IMG/VR virus record: IMGVR_UViG_3300042344_000344
Span: 1 to 59,019 of that record
DNA length: 59,019 nucleotides
Origin: a virus
Strand: one strand, 5' to 3'
Part shown: piece by piece, positions 1 to 5,791 of the stretch
Layout: each line of letters starts with the position of its first letter
Position numbering within the stretch: position 1 is the first letter of the stretch
Notes under the pieces: model-generated
Database searches by the model: none
Told to the model about the DNA's origin: nothing
The model's input: only the letters and a program-made list of their open reading frames with translations
Translations under genes and position numbers: made by a program

Positions 1-99
1 GTCTGTTGATGTAAATGTTTTCCACCGTTCATCCTGCGTCAGCTTAGGAAACGCTGGTCCACCATCTATTGGTGTCTTTGCATTTTTGCTTTCAGTCAT
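1..99 (-). CDS. Small phage protein, 5' part of a gene crossing the genome junction
   Basis: ATG at 97-99 follows a good Shine-Dalgarno (GGAGAAG). The frame runs to base 1 and continues on the circle at 58885, ending with TGA at 58757-58759. Joined, it gives about 75 residues: a 33-residue start with GGPAFP, then GMSLRDYFAGKAMQA and ATARQAYMIADAML. This is the layout of small tailed-phage accessory proteins of unknown function. In the right-hand copy of the repeat one base change turns the Ser31 codon into TAA. The gene overlaps the end of the next gene upstream by 8 nt. Confidence 0.7.
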   Translation of the reverse strand, partial: MTESKNAKTPIDGGPAFPKLTQDERWKTFTSTD

Positions 100-134
100 G
101 GTTCTTCTCCTTTAGCTTTTCCTCGGCCCACCAC
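1..134. repeat. Terminal direct repeat, left copy
   Basis: Bases 1-134 recur at 58886-59019 with a single difference (G at 8, T at 58893). The simplest reading is the overlap left when a circular or circularly permuted phage genome is linearised by an assembler. A true short terminal repeat is less likely but not excluded. Unique genome length would be about 58,885 bp. Confidence 0.93.
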
Positions 135-772
135 CAGCCTTCATTAAACATAACGTCGTATTTGTAGAGTTCTGGTACTTCACTCCCATGTAGCCCAACC
201 CATTCAGCAGCCTTTGGCGGTGCGGTGTATAGAGGTGTCCATCGCTCGGGATGACGGCCAATATCCGCTGGTATGTGCGTGATGACATTACCTTCAATAA
301 AGTTGTGCATCCACGCCACCGGCTCTTGCTTTTTTTCTAGTGCTTGACGTAGTGCTTCGATTGGCGGCGCTGGAAGTGGCATCCAGTGCGACGGCTCACC
401 TTCGTGAATTGCCACCTCTGTGTAGTCGTCCCAGTTGTCAATACACTCGTACCAGCCACCTTCTAAGCCCACGTCATCGCCATCTATTTCTGTAGCCTGC
501 TCGTCTGTTAGCCACCTTGCTATCACCGTTCTACCTACGTGAAGACGGTTCTTGTAAAACAAGATCACTTTGCGTCCCGTCTTTGGCACTGACTCAATCG
601 GATGCCACGCTACCCACTCACGCTCTGTCTCCAGTGCTTGGCGCAGTTCATCAATCTCCTCCTGCATCCTTTCCTGAATCATGCGTTCGCTAATTATTCT
701 TTCCTGATGATCGGGGTGTTCCTCGCACCGTTCATGCCAAGTCTTAATACGCTTCATAGCTTCTCTGTTCAT
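92..772 (-). CDS. DUF551-domain phage protein
   Basis: A 226-residue protein. An N-terminal helical, charged segment is followed by a DUF551-type domain (begins WHPIESVPKTGRK, ends HWMPLPAPP), then a repeat module (ALEKKQEPVAW ... PLYTAPP ... WVGL) and a charged C-terminus ending EKLKEKN. DUF551 proteins are small accessory proteins of phages and prophages with unknown function. I prefer ATG at 770-772, which has AGGTGG six bases upstream and overlaps the stop of the preceding gene (ATGA). A GTG nine bases earlier is possible. The same EPVAW/LYTAPP/WVGL module occurs in the gene at 58015-58395, suggesting shuffling of a shared cassette. Confidence 0.75.
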   Translation of the reverse strand: MNREAMKRIKTWHERCEEHPDHQERIISERMIQERMQEEIDELRQALETEREWVAWHPIESVPKTGRKVILFYKNRLHVGRTVIARWLTDEQATEIDGDDVGLEGGWYECIDNWDDYTEVAIHEGEPSHWMPLPAPPIEALRQALEKKQEPVAWMHNFIEGNVITHIPADIGRHPERWTPLYTAPPKAAEWVGLHGSEVPELYKYDVMFNEGWWWAEEKLKEKNHD

Positions 773-915
773 GGTAGCCACCTATACGGCTCAAGATAAA
801 TAGCCGCGCATATAGCAGCCATTGCAAACCACCCGCCCGCCGCCATTGCCATCGAAATGCCCAGACCGAGCAGGGCGAACACTCGGAACCACATGTCGAA
901 CTCAGCTAACTTCAT
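769..915 (-). CDS. Small membrane protein (48 aa)
   Basis: ATG at 913-915, TGA at 769-771; not previously obvious because of its length. The product is strongly hydrophobic from about residue 8 to 40 (WFRVFALLGLGISMAMAAGG then WFAMAAICAAIYL), giving one or two membrane helices, with a short N-terminus and a YRWLP end. It overlaps the upstream zinc-ribbon gene by 14 nt and couples to the downstream gene through ATGA. Function unknown; inner-membrane location is inferred. Confidence 0.65.
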   Translation of the reverse strand: MKLAEFDMWFRVFALLGLGISMAMAAGGWFAMAAICAAIYLEPYRWLP

Positions 916-1105
916 CCTTTCGCTCCCTGGGTTTCACCGTCGGTGATCGCTCGACGGTATGGAATACTGCGTCGCAGACCTTGCACACGCGGCGTCGCTC
1001 GGTGAAATAGCGCCGAGCATTTGCGTCCCAATAGTGCCGAGAATCCGCAACACGGGTGGAACCGGCGTGGCCTGTCCGGTCGTCATGGCAAAAAGGGCAA
1101 AGCAT
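902..1105 (-). CDS. NrdR-like zinc-ribbon protein (zinc ribbon only)
   Basis: A 67-residue protein whose whole length resembles the N-terminal zinc ribbon of NrdR: MLCPFC at the start, a VADSRH segment, then ERRRVCKVCDAVFHTVE. The two CxxC pairs would bind one zinc. In NrdR this ribbon binds paired NrdR boxes upstream of ribonucleotide reductase genes, while the ATP-cone domain senses dATP/ATP. The ATP-cone is absent here; only a short charged tail remains. A strong GGAGG lies upstream of the ATG. It may act on host or phage promoters independently of nucleotide state (inference). A second, shorter relative is at 4319-4519. Confidence 0.72.
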   Translation of the reverse strand: MLCPFCHDDRTGHAGSTRVADSRHYWDANARRYFTERRRVCKVCDAVFHTVERSPTVKPRERKDEVS

Positions 1106-1109
1106 CCGT

Positions 1110-1460
1110 TCACCCCTCCCACCACGTGCGCATCGATTCGTCGATCAGCTTCATTGAATCCCTGAGCATCCGGTCTCTCGCGCGGACCGAGATCCCCAGG
1201 TCCCCCATTCCTCGACGCTTCCGATCGAGCCAATCCTGGTGTCGCTCGACGTCGTGTTTAAGCACGTACCAGGGGCGATTGCGAAAGAATGCTAGCTCCA
1301 CGATATCGCCGTGATTCTTGAGCAACCGGATCACCCGCTCGGCTTCGCGCTTGGTGATTCCGATCTCGTTCTGCATATCGCCCGAGGGGCAGGGTCCAAA
1401 TCGTCGGAAATACTCAATGGCCTGCTGCAGCTGATCGGCTAGATTAGACTGCCTACCCAT
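1110..1460 (-). CDS. Putative winged-helix DNA-binding protein
   Basis: A 116-residue basic protein. Residues about 10-60 look like a helix-turn-helix or winged helix: AIEYFRRFGPC, then ITKREAERVIRLLKNHG, then a hairpin-like ELAFFRNRPWYVL. The C-terminus is a charged helix. The ATG at 1458-1460 is chosen because AAGGAGC lies nine bases upstream; a TTG 21 bases earlier is unlikely. It lies in a run of overlapping early genes, overlapping the upstream membrane-protein gene. A role as a regulator is inferred from fold appearance only. Confidence 0.6.
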   Translation of the reverse strand: MGRQSNLADQLQQAIEYFRRFGPCPSGDMQNEIGITKREAERVIRLLKNHGDIVELAFFRNRPWYVLKHDVERHQDWLDRKRRGMGDLGISVRARDRMLRDSMKLIDESMRTWWEG

Positions 1461-1675
1461 TCGTAAAGCTCCTTGGCCCAAAGAAGTGAGAGAAGTGCAG
1501 CCATCCCGATCGTGTAGGCGAGCAGATCTCTTGCTCCCGCCCAGGCACTTCCACGTCGGTGCAGCAGTGCGGTTTGCAGCCGGTCCATGTCGCCGCTTTG
1601 ATCGTAAACCGGACGGGGCACGTATGTGTACCCGATCCGGACCCCTTTACGCGTAGTCACGTATCGGGGCTTCAT
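1439..1675 (-). CDS. Small protein with C-terminal membrane helix (78 aa)
   Basis: ATG at 1673-1675 overlaps the TGA of the upstream gene (TGATGA), so the two are translationally coupled. The N-terminal half is basic and Tyr-rich (MKPRYVTTRKGVRIGYTY). The C-terminal segment (YTIGMAALLSLLWAKELYEW) is one hydrophobic helix. A longer frame reaching back to 2110 is open but has no start signal and runs across a promoter, so I reject it. Function unknown; probably an inner-membrane early protein. Confidence 0.6.
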   Translation of the reverse strand: MKPRYVTTRKGVRIGYTYVPRPVYDQSGDMDRLQTALLHRRGSAWAGARDLLAYTIGMAALLSLLWAKELYEWVGSLI

Positions 1676-1959
1676 CACACCAGGACCATCGATCGGATAT
1701 TCATCTGCTCCACCGCTTTCTGGTGCTCGGCAATCCACTTCGGCCCAAGGGCATCCTTCACCGCTTGCGAGTCTAATCGACTCTGGGATGAGAACGTAAT
1801 TTCGACCTGAAACTGCTGGCCCCTGTAGACGGCTGCACCCGCCTCGCGAAAGGTCTCCTTCAGCGCTTTCTCCCGCGCCACAAGCTCGGCAAGCTGCTGG
1901 CGGACTTGTGCTAACTCGTCGACCATCTGCTCGGTGATTACTGGTGCTTTCTTTGCCAT
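1675..1959 (-). CDS. Conserved phage early protein with N-terminal coiled coil (94 aa)
   Basis: The N-terminal 40 residues form a heptad-like helix (VDELAQVRQQLAELVAREKA), followed by a small beta-rich part (AAVYRGQQFQVEITFSS) and a helical end with VKDALGPKWIAEH. This arrangement is common in short phage proteins from early regions, with no settled function. The RBS is ATAGAGGA, as in most genes here. It is the first gene behind the promoter at 1995-2023. Confidence 0.72.
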   Translation of the reverse strand: MAKKAPVITEQMVDELAQVRQQLAELVAREKALKETFREAGAAVYRGQQFQVEITFSSQSRLDSQAVKDALGPKWIAEHQKAVEQMNIRSMVLV

Positions 1960-1994
1960 TTTTGTCCTCTATCGGTTTGTTTACTGGAGACTCT

Positions 1995-2023
1995 ATTATA
2001 ACACGGGTGCTACAATCTGTCAA
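1995..2023 (-). promoter_or_regulatory. Sigma70 promoter, consensus
   Basis: On the minus strand: TTGACA (2018-2023), 17-bp spacer, TATAAT (1995-2000), then AGAG. Both hexamers match consensus. The spacer ends in CCCGTGT, shared with the other promoters of this genome. It drives the genes at 1959 and below and sits just after the stop of the gene ending at 2031. Confidence 0.85.
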
Positions 2024-2030
2024 TACCCCT

Positions 2031-2303
2031 TCACTTTTGTAGTCGGTCTGCAACGAGTGTGGCATATCCGGCGATATCCGCCCATGAGTCAACGTTCCGA
2101 GAGTTTCCATTAACGATCCTCGAGATTTTGTGTAAAATCATAAAAAGCGCCTCCTTCTGGAACGTGTCCATCGTGACGTAACTGCGCCCCGCCTTCGCTA
2201 CTTCCTGCAAGGCCTGGGAGATCTTCGCTTGTTCCGTGAAATCCCCGTATTCCGACCCGCGTTGTTCAAGTATTGCCTTCAAATCAGTCGATGATTGCTG
2301 CAC
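2031..2303 (-). CDS. DUF6378-type (MazG-like) protein
   Basis: A 90-residue protein starting with GTG at 2301-2303, supported by AAGGAGGG seven bases upstream. Recognisable features are RGSEYGDFTEQA near the N-terminus, then EALFMILHKISRIVNGN and DSWADIAGYATLVADRL. This pattern is the DUF6378 family of phage proteins, which I believe is related to all-alpha MazG-like nucleotide pyrophosphohydrolases; no catalytic activity is established. The acidic and basic residues along the last two helices (E, K, D, D) fit a nucleotide or metal site. It overlaps the upstream gene by 20 nt and ends the nucleotide-metabolism operon. Confidence 0.72.
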   Translation of the reverse strand: MQQSSTDLKAILEQRGSEYGDFTEQAKISQALQEVAKAGRSYVTMDTFQKEALFMILHKISRIVNGNSRNVDSWADIAGYATLVADRLQK

Positions 2304-3471
2304 GTGCTAACCCTCCTTGTTTATAACGACCTTTGTACCCTTCCTCCAGGTTCATCCCGCGACGCTTGGACTGATTAAGAATCTCCTCCGCCGCTTCCTC
2401 GCCGGTACGACCCGCGAGGATCTTCTCGATCAACTGTTCCACCGTCGCTGCACGACCCAAAGTGTTGGGGCCAATGCCCCTTTGCATCCCATAAGCGTTG
2501 GGATCGGTGAGCGCCGGAATCGCGAGGTGACGAAGCAGTCCTGGATCCCCAGGCTCAAGCATCACGGGTTCGCGTACCGGTCCGGCGATTCGAGCGAGTT
2601 GTGATTCCTTAAAACCCAGCGTGCCGGTGATTTGGTCCGGGGTCATTTGCGTCATGTGCTGAGGCCGAAGCGCTACTGCTTGCTCGAAAAGTGGGTCACC
2701 CCGTCCCTGCTGCAGGACCTCCATCATCGGACGAGCCATCCAATCCGCATTCTCCGCACGATTGAAAAGCTGCGAGGACCGATTCATCATGCTTATAACC
2801 GGTGCAACGTTCTCGTAGTCACCATGTCGCAAACCGTAGGACATTACATTACCGAGTCTACGTAACTCATTAATGTCGGTGAGCGCATTAGGACCCGAAA
2901 AAGCACCTGCGGCACGGAGCTGGTCATAAAGCGCCGCGTATTGCATAGCGCCCAACCCTTCACCCGCATCAAGCGCACCAATATTGTACACACCGACTTC
3001 GTCCGGCACAGGCCTTCTGGCTTGTGCATCCTCGGCACGATTGTACATCCGGTGATAAAGCTCCTCGGGAGTCGCGCTGCTGAAGACCAAATCTTGATCC
3101 GGATACAAGCTGAATTCCGACAACGTCGTGTAAGGACTCGAAGGGTTTATAACCCTCTGTTTTACCCCGCGCTCGAGTGGGAGTTTCCCCTGCACCATCC
3201 GCGCCCGATCACTGACCGATAGCGAATTGAAGGGGTCCGGAAGCCTCGGAGTCTGCTGCAATTGCCTGACCTCACCCGTGGTCGGATCTTTCCCGAACAT
3301 CTGCGCCTTATTGTATTGCTCGATAACCTCGGCTGGAGTCATCCCTCTTTGCGCTTTGGCGAACGACTCCGGAATGCGCTTCGCCCCCGGGAGGTTTGCG
3401 ATCGCGCGGGTTCCCGCTCCGACTTGGCCCATCAGGTCCAAAAATGTGAGTGCTTTACCGGGTCCCGCCAT
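2284..3471 (-). CDS. Uncharacterised 395-aa phage protein with weak GNAT-like segment
   Basis: I do not recognise a firm family. The protein is soluble, Pro/Arg-rich, begins with a helical segment (KALTFLDLMGQVGAG), and has a central region with GALDAGEGLGAMQYAALYD followed by LTDINELRRLGNVMSYGLRHG. The glycine-rich loop before a helix is reminiscent of the acyl-CoA loop of GNAT acetyltransferases, but this is weak. The C-terminus ends GRYKQGGLARAAIID, a Y-x-x-G-G motif also seen in several virion proteins of this phage. It sits directly after, and overlaps, the HDAC-like gene, so a paired acyl-transfer/deacylation role is conceivable but speculative. It could instead be a packaged protein. 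Confidence 0.6.
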   Translation of the reverse strand: MAGPGKALTFLDLMGQVGAGTRAIANLPGAKRIPESFAKAQRGMTPAEVIEQYNKAQMFGKDPTTGEVRQLQQTPRLPDPFNSLSVSDRARMVQGKLPLERGVKQRVINPSSPYTTLSEFSLYPDQDLVFSSATPEELYHRMYNRAEDAQARRPVPDEVGVYNIGALDAGEGLGAMQYAALYDQLRAAGAFSGPNALTDINELRRLGNVMSYGLRHGDYENVAPVISMMNRSSQLFNRAENADWMARPMMEVLQQGRGDPLFEQAVALRPQHMTQMTPDQITGTLGFKESQLARIAGPVREPVMLEPGDPGLLRHLAIPALTDPNAYGMQRGIGPNTLGRAATVEQLIEKILAGRTGEEAAEEILNQSKRRGMNLEEGYKGRYKQGGLARAAIID

Positions 3472-4288
3472 AATACACCTCGTCGCTGGCTCTAAGTGTC
3501 TGAATATGCACGTCTACCGTGCGCTGAACATCCTTGCAGTATCCACCGGCGAGATTCCACACGAGGGGAATCTTGGACTTCTTGGCTGCGCGAAAGATTC
3601 CGAGGTCCCGATTCCGCATACCCTCGAGCGACAGGTATCCTGCACCGTAAGGGTCCTCGATCCATGCGTCAGCACCGGCTTGGTACATTATTATACTAGG
3701 CTTCGACGACGAAATCAAGCCGGAGGCCCACACCTCCCACTCATGAGCGTTTGGTTTATAACGCGAGACGAACGATTCCATATCCATGTTCGTCACATGC
3801 CGCACCCGGTCGTGCACGGCGAGCGCACCGATTATATCGTCCGTTCCGTCCCCGTAGTGACCGTCGCCGTCGAAGATTAGCGCGGGTTTTACGGCCCCGG
3901 AGCTTAACGCCGCGATCATCAACCCGTTGAATGTGCAGTACCCGCCTCCGGAATCGAACCCCGCGTGATGGAATCCCTGGGTCGCTGAGCATGCGACCTC
4001 CGCTTTCCTTTCGGTCACGTGTCGGGTCGCAGCCAGGAAGTTGGCGTTGGTGTAGCGCAACGTCTCATTGAGCACCGGATCGGTGTTCCCAAATCCGTTA
4101 GGGGTCTTGCCCGAGAATACGTTCGCTACATATTTCAGCGAATGTGCGGTGACGAGTTCGACGTCCTTCAACGGTTCGAAATCGGTGAGCAGCGGTCGCG
4201 CGGCCTGTCGCACGAACATCGGGATCTTGCGGTAGGACGGGAAGTCGAAGTCACAGGACTGGCGGAGATTGTAAAAGATCGGGGTCAT
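3455..4288 (-). CDS. Histone-deacetylase-fold amidohydrolase
   Basis: A 277-residue member of the arginase/deacetylase superfamily (HDAC, acetoin-utilisation and acetylpolyamine amidohydrolases). These Zn enzymes hydrolyse N-acyl-lysine or acetylpolyamines. Visible hallmarks: GFHHAGFDSGGGYCTFN with the tandem catalytic His (107, 108); FDGDGHYGDG giving zinc ligands D142 and H144; YQAGAD with zinc ligand D207; and LAGGY with the transition-state Tyr250. All key positions are therefore present, so it should be active. The protein is shorter than typical HDACs (about 300-375). The RBS is ATAGAGGA and it follows the promoter at 4318-4347. Its substrate is unknown: host nucleoid proteins, polyamines or a modified nucleotide are possibilities. 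It is encoded beside the Z-DNA cassette. Confidence 0.88.
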   Translation of the reverse strand: MTPIFYNLRQSCDFDFPSYRKIPMFVRQAARPLLTDFEPLKDVELVTAHSLKYVANVFSGKTPNGFGNTDPVLNETLRYTNANFLAATRHVTERKAEVACSATQGFHHAGFDSGGGYCTFNGLMIAALSSGAVKPALIFDGDGHYGDGTDDIIGALAVHDRVRHVTNMDMESFVSRYKPNAHEWEVWASGLISSSKPSIIMYQAGADAWIEDPYGAGYLSLEGMRNRDLGIFRAAKKSKIPLVWNLAGGYCKDVQRTVDVHIQTLRASDEVYYGGTR

Positions 4289-4317
4289 TGAGTTCCTCTA
4301 TGTGTGTTAAGATCCCG

Positions 4318-4347
4318 ATTATATCACGGGCGGGGTATCTGTGTCAA
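4318..4347 (-). promoter_or_regulatory. Sigma70 promoter, consensus
   Basis: Minus strand: TTGACA (4342-4347), 18-bp spacer ending CCCGTGA, TATAAT (4318-4323). It overlaps the 3' end of the zinc-ribbon gene and drives the HDAC-like gene and the two genes after it. Confidence 0.8.
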
Positions 4348-4519
4348 CGTCTGTCTCCAAGTAATACTCTTTGAGCTTCGGATCCGTGATCGACGGGTAC
4401 TCGCGCGTGGTGAATCGAAAATGGCAAACCGTACACTCCCTCCGACGACGCGTTCCACCGTCCGCGTTCTGGTACACGGTGGTCACTTGAGTGTTACCGC
4501 CACACTTTACACATTTCAT
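4319..4519 (-). CDS. Second NrdR-like zinc-ribbon protein
   Basis: A 66-residue protein: MKCVKCGG at the N-terminus, then GGTRRRRECTVCHFRFTTRE, followed by a short acidic, Thr-rich tail. The two CxxC pairs, the RRRR stretch before the second pair and the FTTRE end match the NrdR zinc ribbon closely; the ATP-cone is missing. ATG at 4517-4519 overlaps the DatZ stop (ATGA), with AGGAG eight bases upstream inside datZ, so it is translated coupled to DatZ. NrdR controls ribonucleotide reductase genes, so a link to dNTP supply during Z-DNA synthesis is plausible (inference). A longer start at 4537 is less well supported. Confidence 0.72.
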   Translation of the reverse strand: MKCVKCGGNTQVTTVYQNADGGTRRRRECTVCHFRFTTREYPSITDPKLKEYYLETDVDTDTPPVI

Positions 4520-5064
4520 ATTCCGATCTCCTCGCACACGCGGCGCACCGCGAAGTCAATATCCAATTCCTCGAAAGTCCCGTGCCACTTCTGCACACAG
4601 CGGTCGAGTGACGCCTCAAGACCCGATTGAACATCGAGTGCGTTCTGCCCGATCCCGTGGTCATGCAGGAACCAAATCGCCTCGATCAAGTCCGCGATCT
4701 CCACGTACATTTCGATCGGTGTTCCAGCTACCCGACGCTTATCGGCAATGTACCCTGGGTCCACGACCTCTTCGGACTGGTCGATAATGTCCTGCCCTCC
4801 CACCTGTCTCAACACCCGCTTGTAGGGCGTCGGGGTGTCCCCGGTGCGGACCTCGACCATGTCGTGCGAGAGCGACCAGTGCATCAGCCTCAACGCGTAT
4901 TGAGGGTCGAGCAACTGCTTGTCCCTGCAGTGTCGGGCCAGTTGGCCGACGATGAGGGTAACGTTAAAATGATGCTCCGCTAGATTCTGGGTGCGCGAGA
5001 CGTTGACGATCTGCCACCGCTTGACGTGCGAAGCGCGGAGCTGTTCGGCTAAAGAAAGACCCAT
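4516..5064 (-). CDS. datZ: DatZ: HD-domain dATP triphosphohydrolase
   Basis: A 182-residue HD-domain protein of the YfbR/DatZ type. Metal-binding and catalytic positions are visible: H31/H32 in AEHHFNV, H67-D68 with E71 in SHDMVEVRTGDTPTP, and D125 in EIADLIEAI. In cyanophage S-2L and relatives, DatZ removes dATP (and dADP/dAMP) so that adenine is kept out of phage DNA. Length matches S-2L DatZ (about 175). The assignment over generic YfbR rests mainly on its operon with PurZ, MazZ and the DpoZ-type polymerase. It overlaps the zinc-ribbon gene downstream (ATGA). SD AAGG immediately precedes the ATG. Confidence 0.88.
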   Translation of the reverse strand: MGLSLAEQLRASHVKRWQIVNVSRTQNLAEHHFNVTLIVGQLARHCRDKQLLDPQYALRLMHWSLSHDMVEVRTGDTPTPYKRVLRQVGGQDIIDQSEEVVDPGYIADKRRVAGTPIEMYVEIADLIEAIWFLHDHGIGQNALDVQSGLEASLDRCVQKWHGTFEELDIDFAVRRVCEEIGI

Positions 5065-5070
5065 CCTTAG

Positions 5071-5283
5071 TTACCTTATCGCTTTAAGACGCTCGAGCCT
5101 GTCTATGATCTGCCCACTCTCTAGGGGTTCGAAATTCTCGAACTCGAAGTGGTCCACGGCACGGCTCAGCGCCTGATTCCATATTTCTCGCACGAACTCC
5201 CTGGTGTGCGAGTCCTGTTCGCCTAGTAACTCACCAAATCGGCGAGAATACCAGATATCGAATACCTCATTACGGTTTTTCAT
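5071..5283 (-). CDS. Small protein between mazZ and datZ (70 aa)
   Basis: Begins within the last codons of mazZ (14-nt overlap) and ends six bases before the datZ start, so it is part of the same transcript and probably coupled. The product is charged and helical (WYSRRFGELLG, FVREIWNQALSRAV, IIDRLERLKAIR). No family recognised. Its fixed place inside the Z cassette makes an accessory role in Z metabolism worth considering, but nothing in the sequence shows it. Confidence 0.65.
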   Translation of the reverse strand: MKNRNEVFDIWYSRRFGELLGEQDSHTREFVREIWNQALSRAVDHFEFENFEPLESGQIIDRLERLKAIR

Positions 5284-5788
5284 CTCGGGTATGCCTCATA
5301 ATACGGGTTTGAGAGTCCACGGTCCAAGTGCGTCCAACGTTAATCGCCATCTTCTCGGTTACTGCCTTGTGAATATCAATGCCGTTCATCGTCGCCAAAT
5401 CGAGGAGAAGAATCATAATATCGGCGAATTCCGCCGCTGCCTTCGGGTCTCGGGCGTACTCACCCACCTCTTCATAGAGCTTTAGAAGAATATCGGGTGT
5501 TCGGCGATTCGGGAACACCTCATCGGCCCAAGTGGTCACCACCTGCTGCAGCCGACGAATGTCCGCGCCGCTGCGTCGAGCAAAAGCGTTAACCGAGCGC
5601 ACGGTGAGGTCCGCGTTCTTCTCGCAGTTCCCGAGCACGCCGTTGTACTGGTGTTTCACTTCGAAGTTCGCCACCGCTGCACCGTTAGCATCAATGACCA
5701 CCATATCGTTCCCCGGGTGTATGCTCCAGGGAAGGGGGTTCTGTTCGTGCGTGTGCAGCAGCGAGTTCATGATAAATTCATTAGACAT
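5270..5788 (-). CDS. mazZ: MazZ: MazG-like (d)GTP pyrophosphohydrolase
   Basis: A 172-residue protein. The C-terminal half is a MazG-like domain: KLYEEVGEY supplies E106, E107 and E110, and EFADIMILLLD supplies E120 and D123, followed by VTEKMAINVGRTW. MazZ of Z phages converts dGTP/GTP to dGMP/GMP plus pyrophosphate, feeding dGMP to PurZ. The first ~75 residues are an extra small domain (PLPWSIHPGNDMVVIDANG ... DLTVRSVNAFA) of a kind found in many phage proteins. The gene starts three bases after the purZ stop, with GGAG inside purZ as SD. Confidence as MazZ rests on motif plus operon context. Confidence 0.87.
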   Translation of the reverse strand: MSNEFIMNSLLHTHEQNPLPWSIHPGNDMVVIDANGAAVANFEVKHQYNGVLGNCEKNADLTVRSVNAFARRSGADIRRLQQVVTTWADEVFPNRRTPDILLKLYEEVGEYARDPKAAAEFADIMILLLDLATMNGIDIHKAVTEKMAINVGRTWTVDSQTRIMRHTRDEKP

Positions 5789-5791
5789 CTT

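Noticed and set aside
1439-2110. 223-residue protein upstream of the 78-aa gene
   Set aside because: The first two thirds lie antisense to nothing functional but cross a consensus promoter and another gene's frame; only the part from 1675 has an overlap-coupled start and protein-like composition.
3227-3880. Long plus-strand frames opposite minus-strand genes (also 46607-48028, 44307-45017, 6140-7003)
   Set aside because: They mirror well-supported minus-strand genes, have no SD or motifs, and arise from codon bias on the opposite strand.
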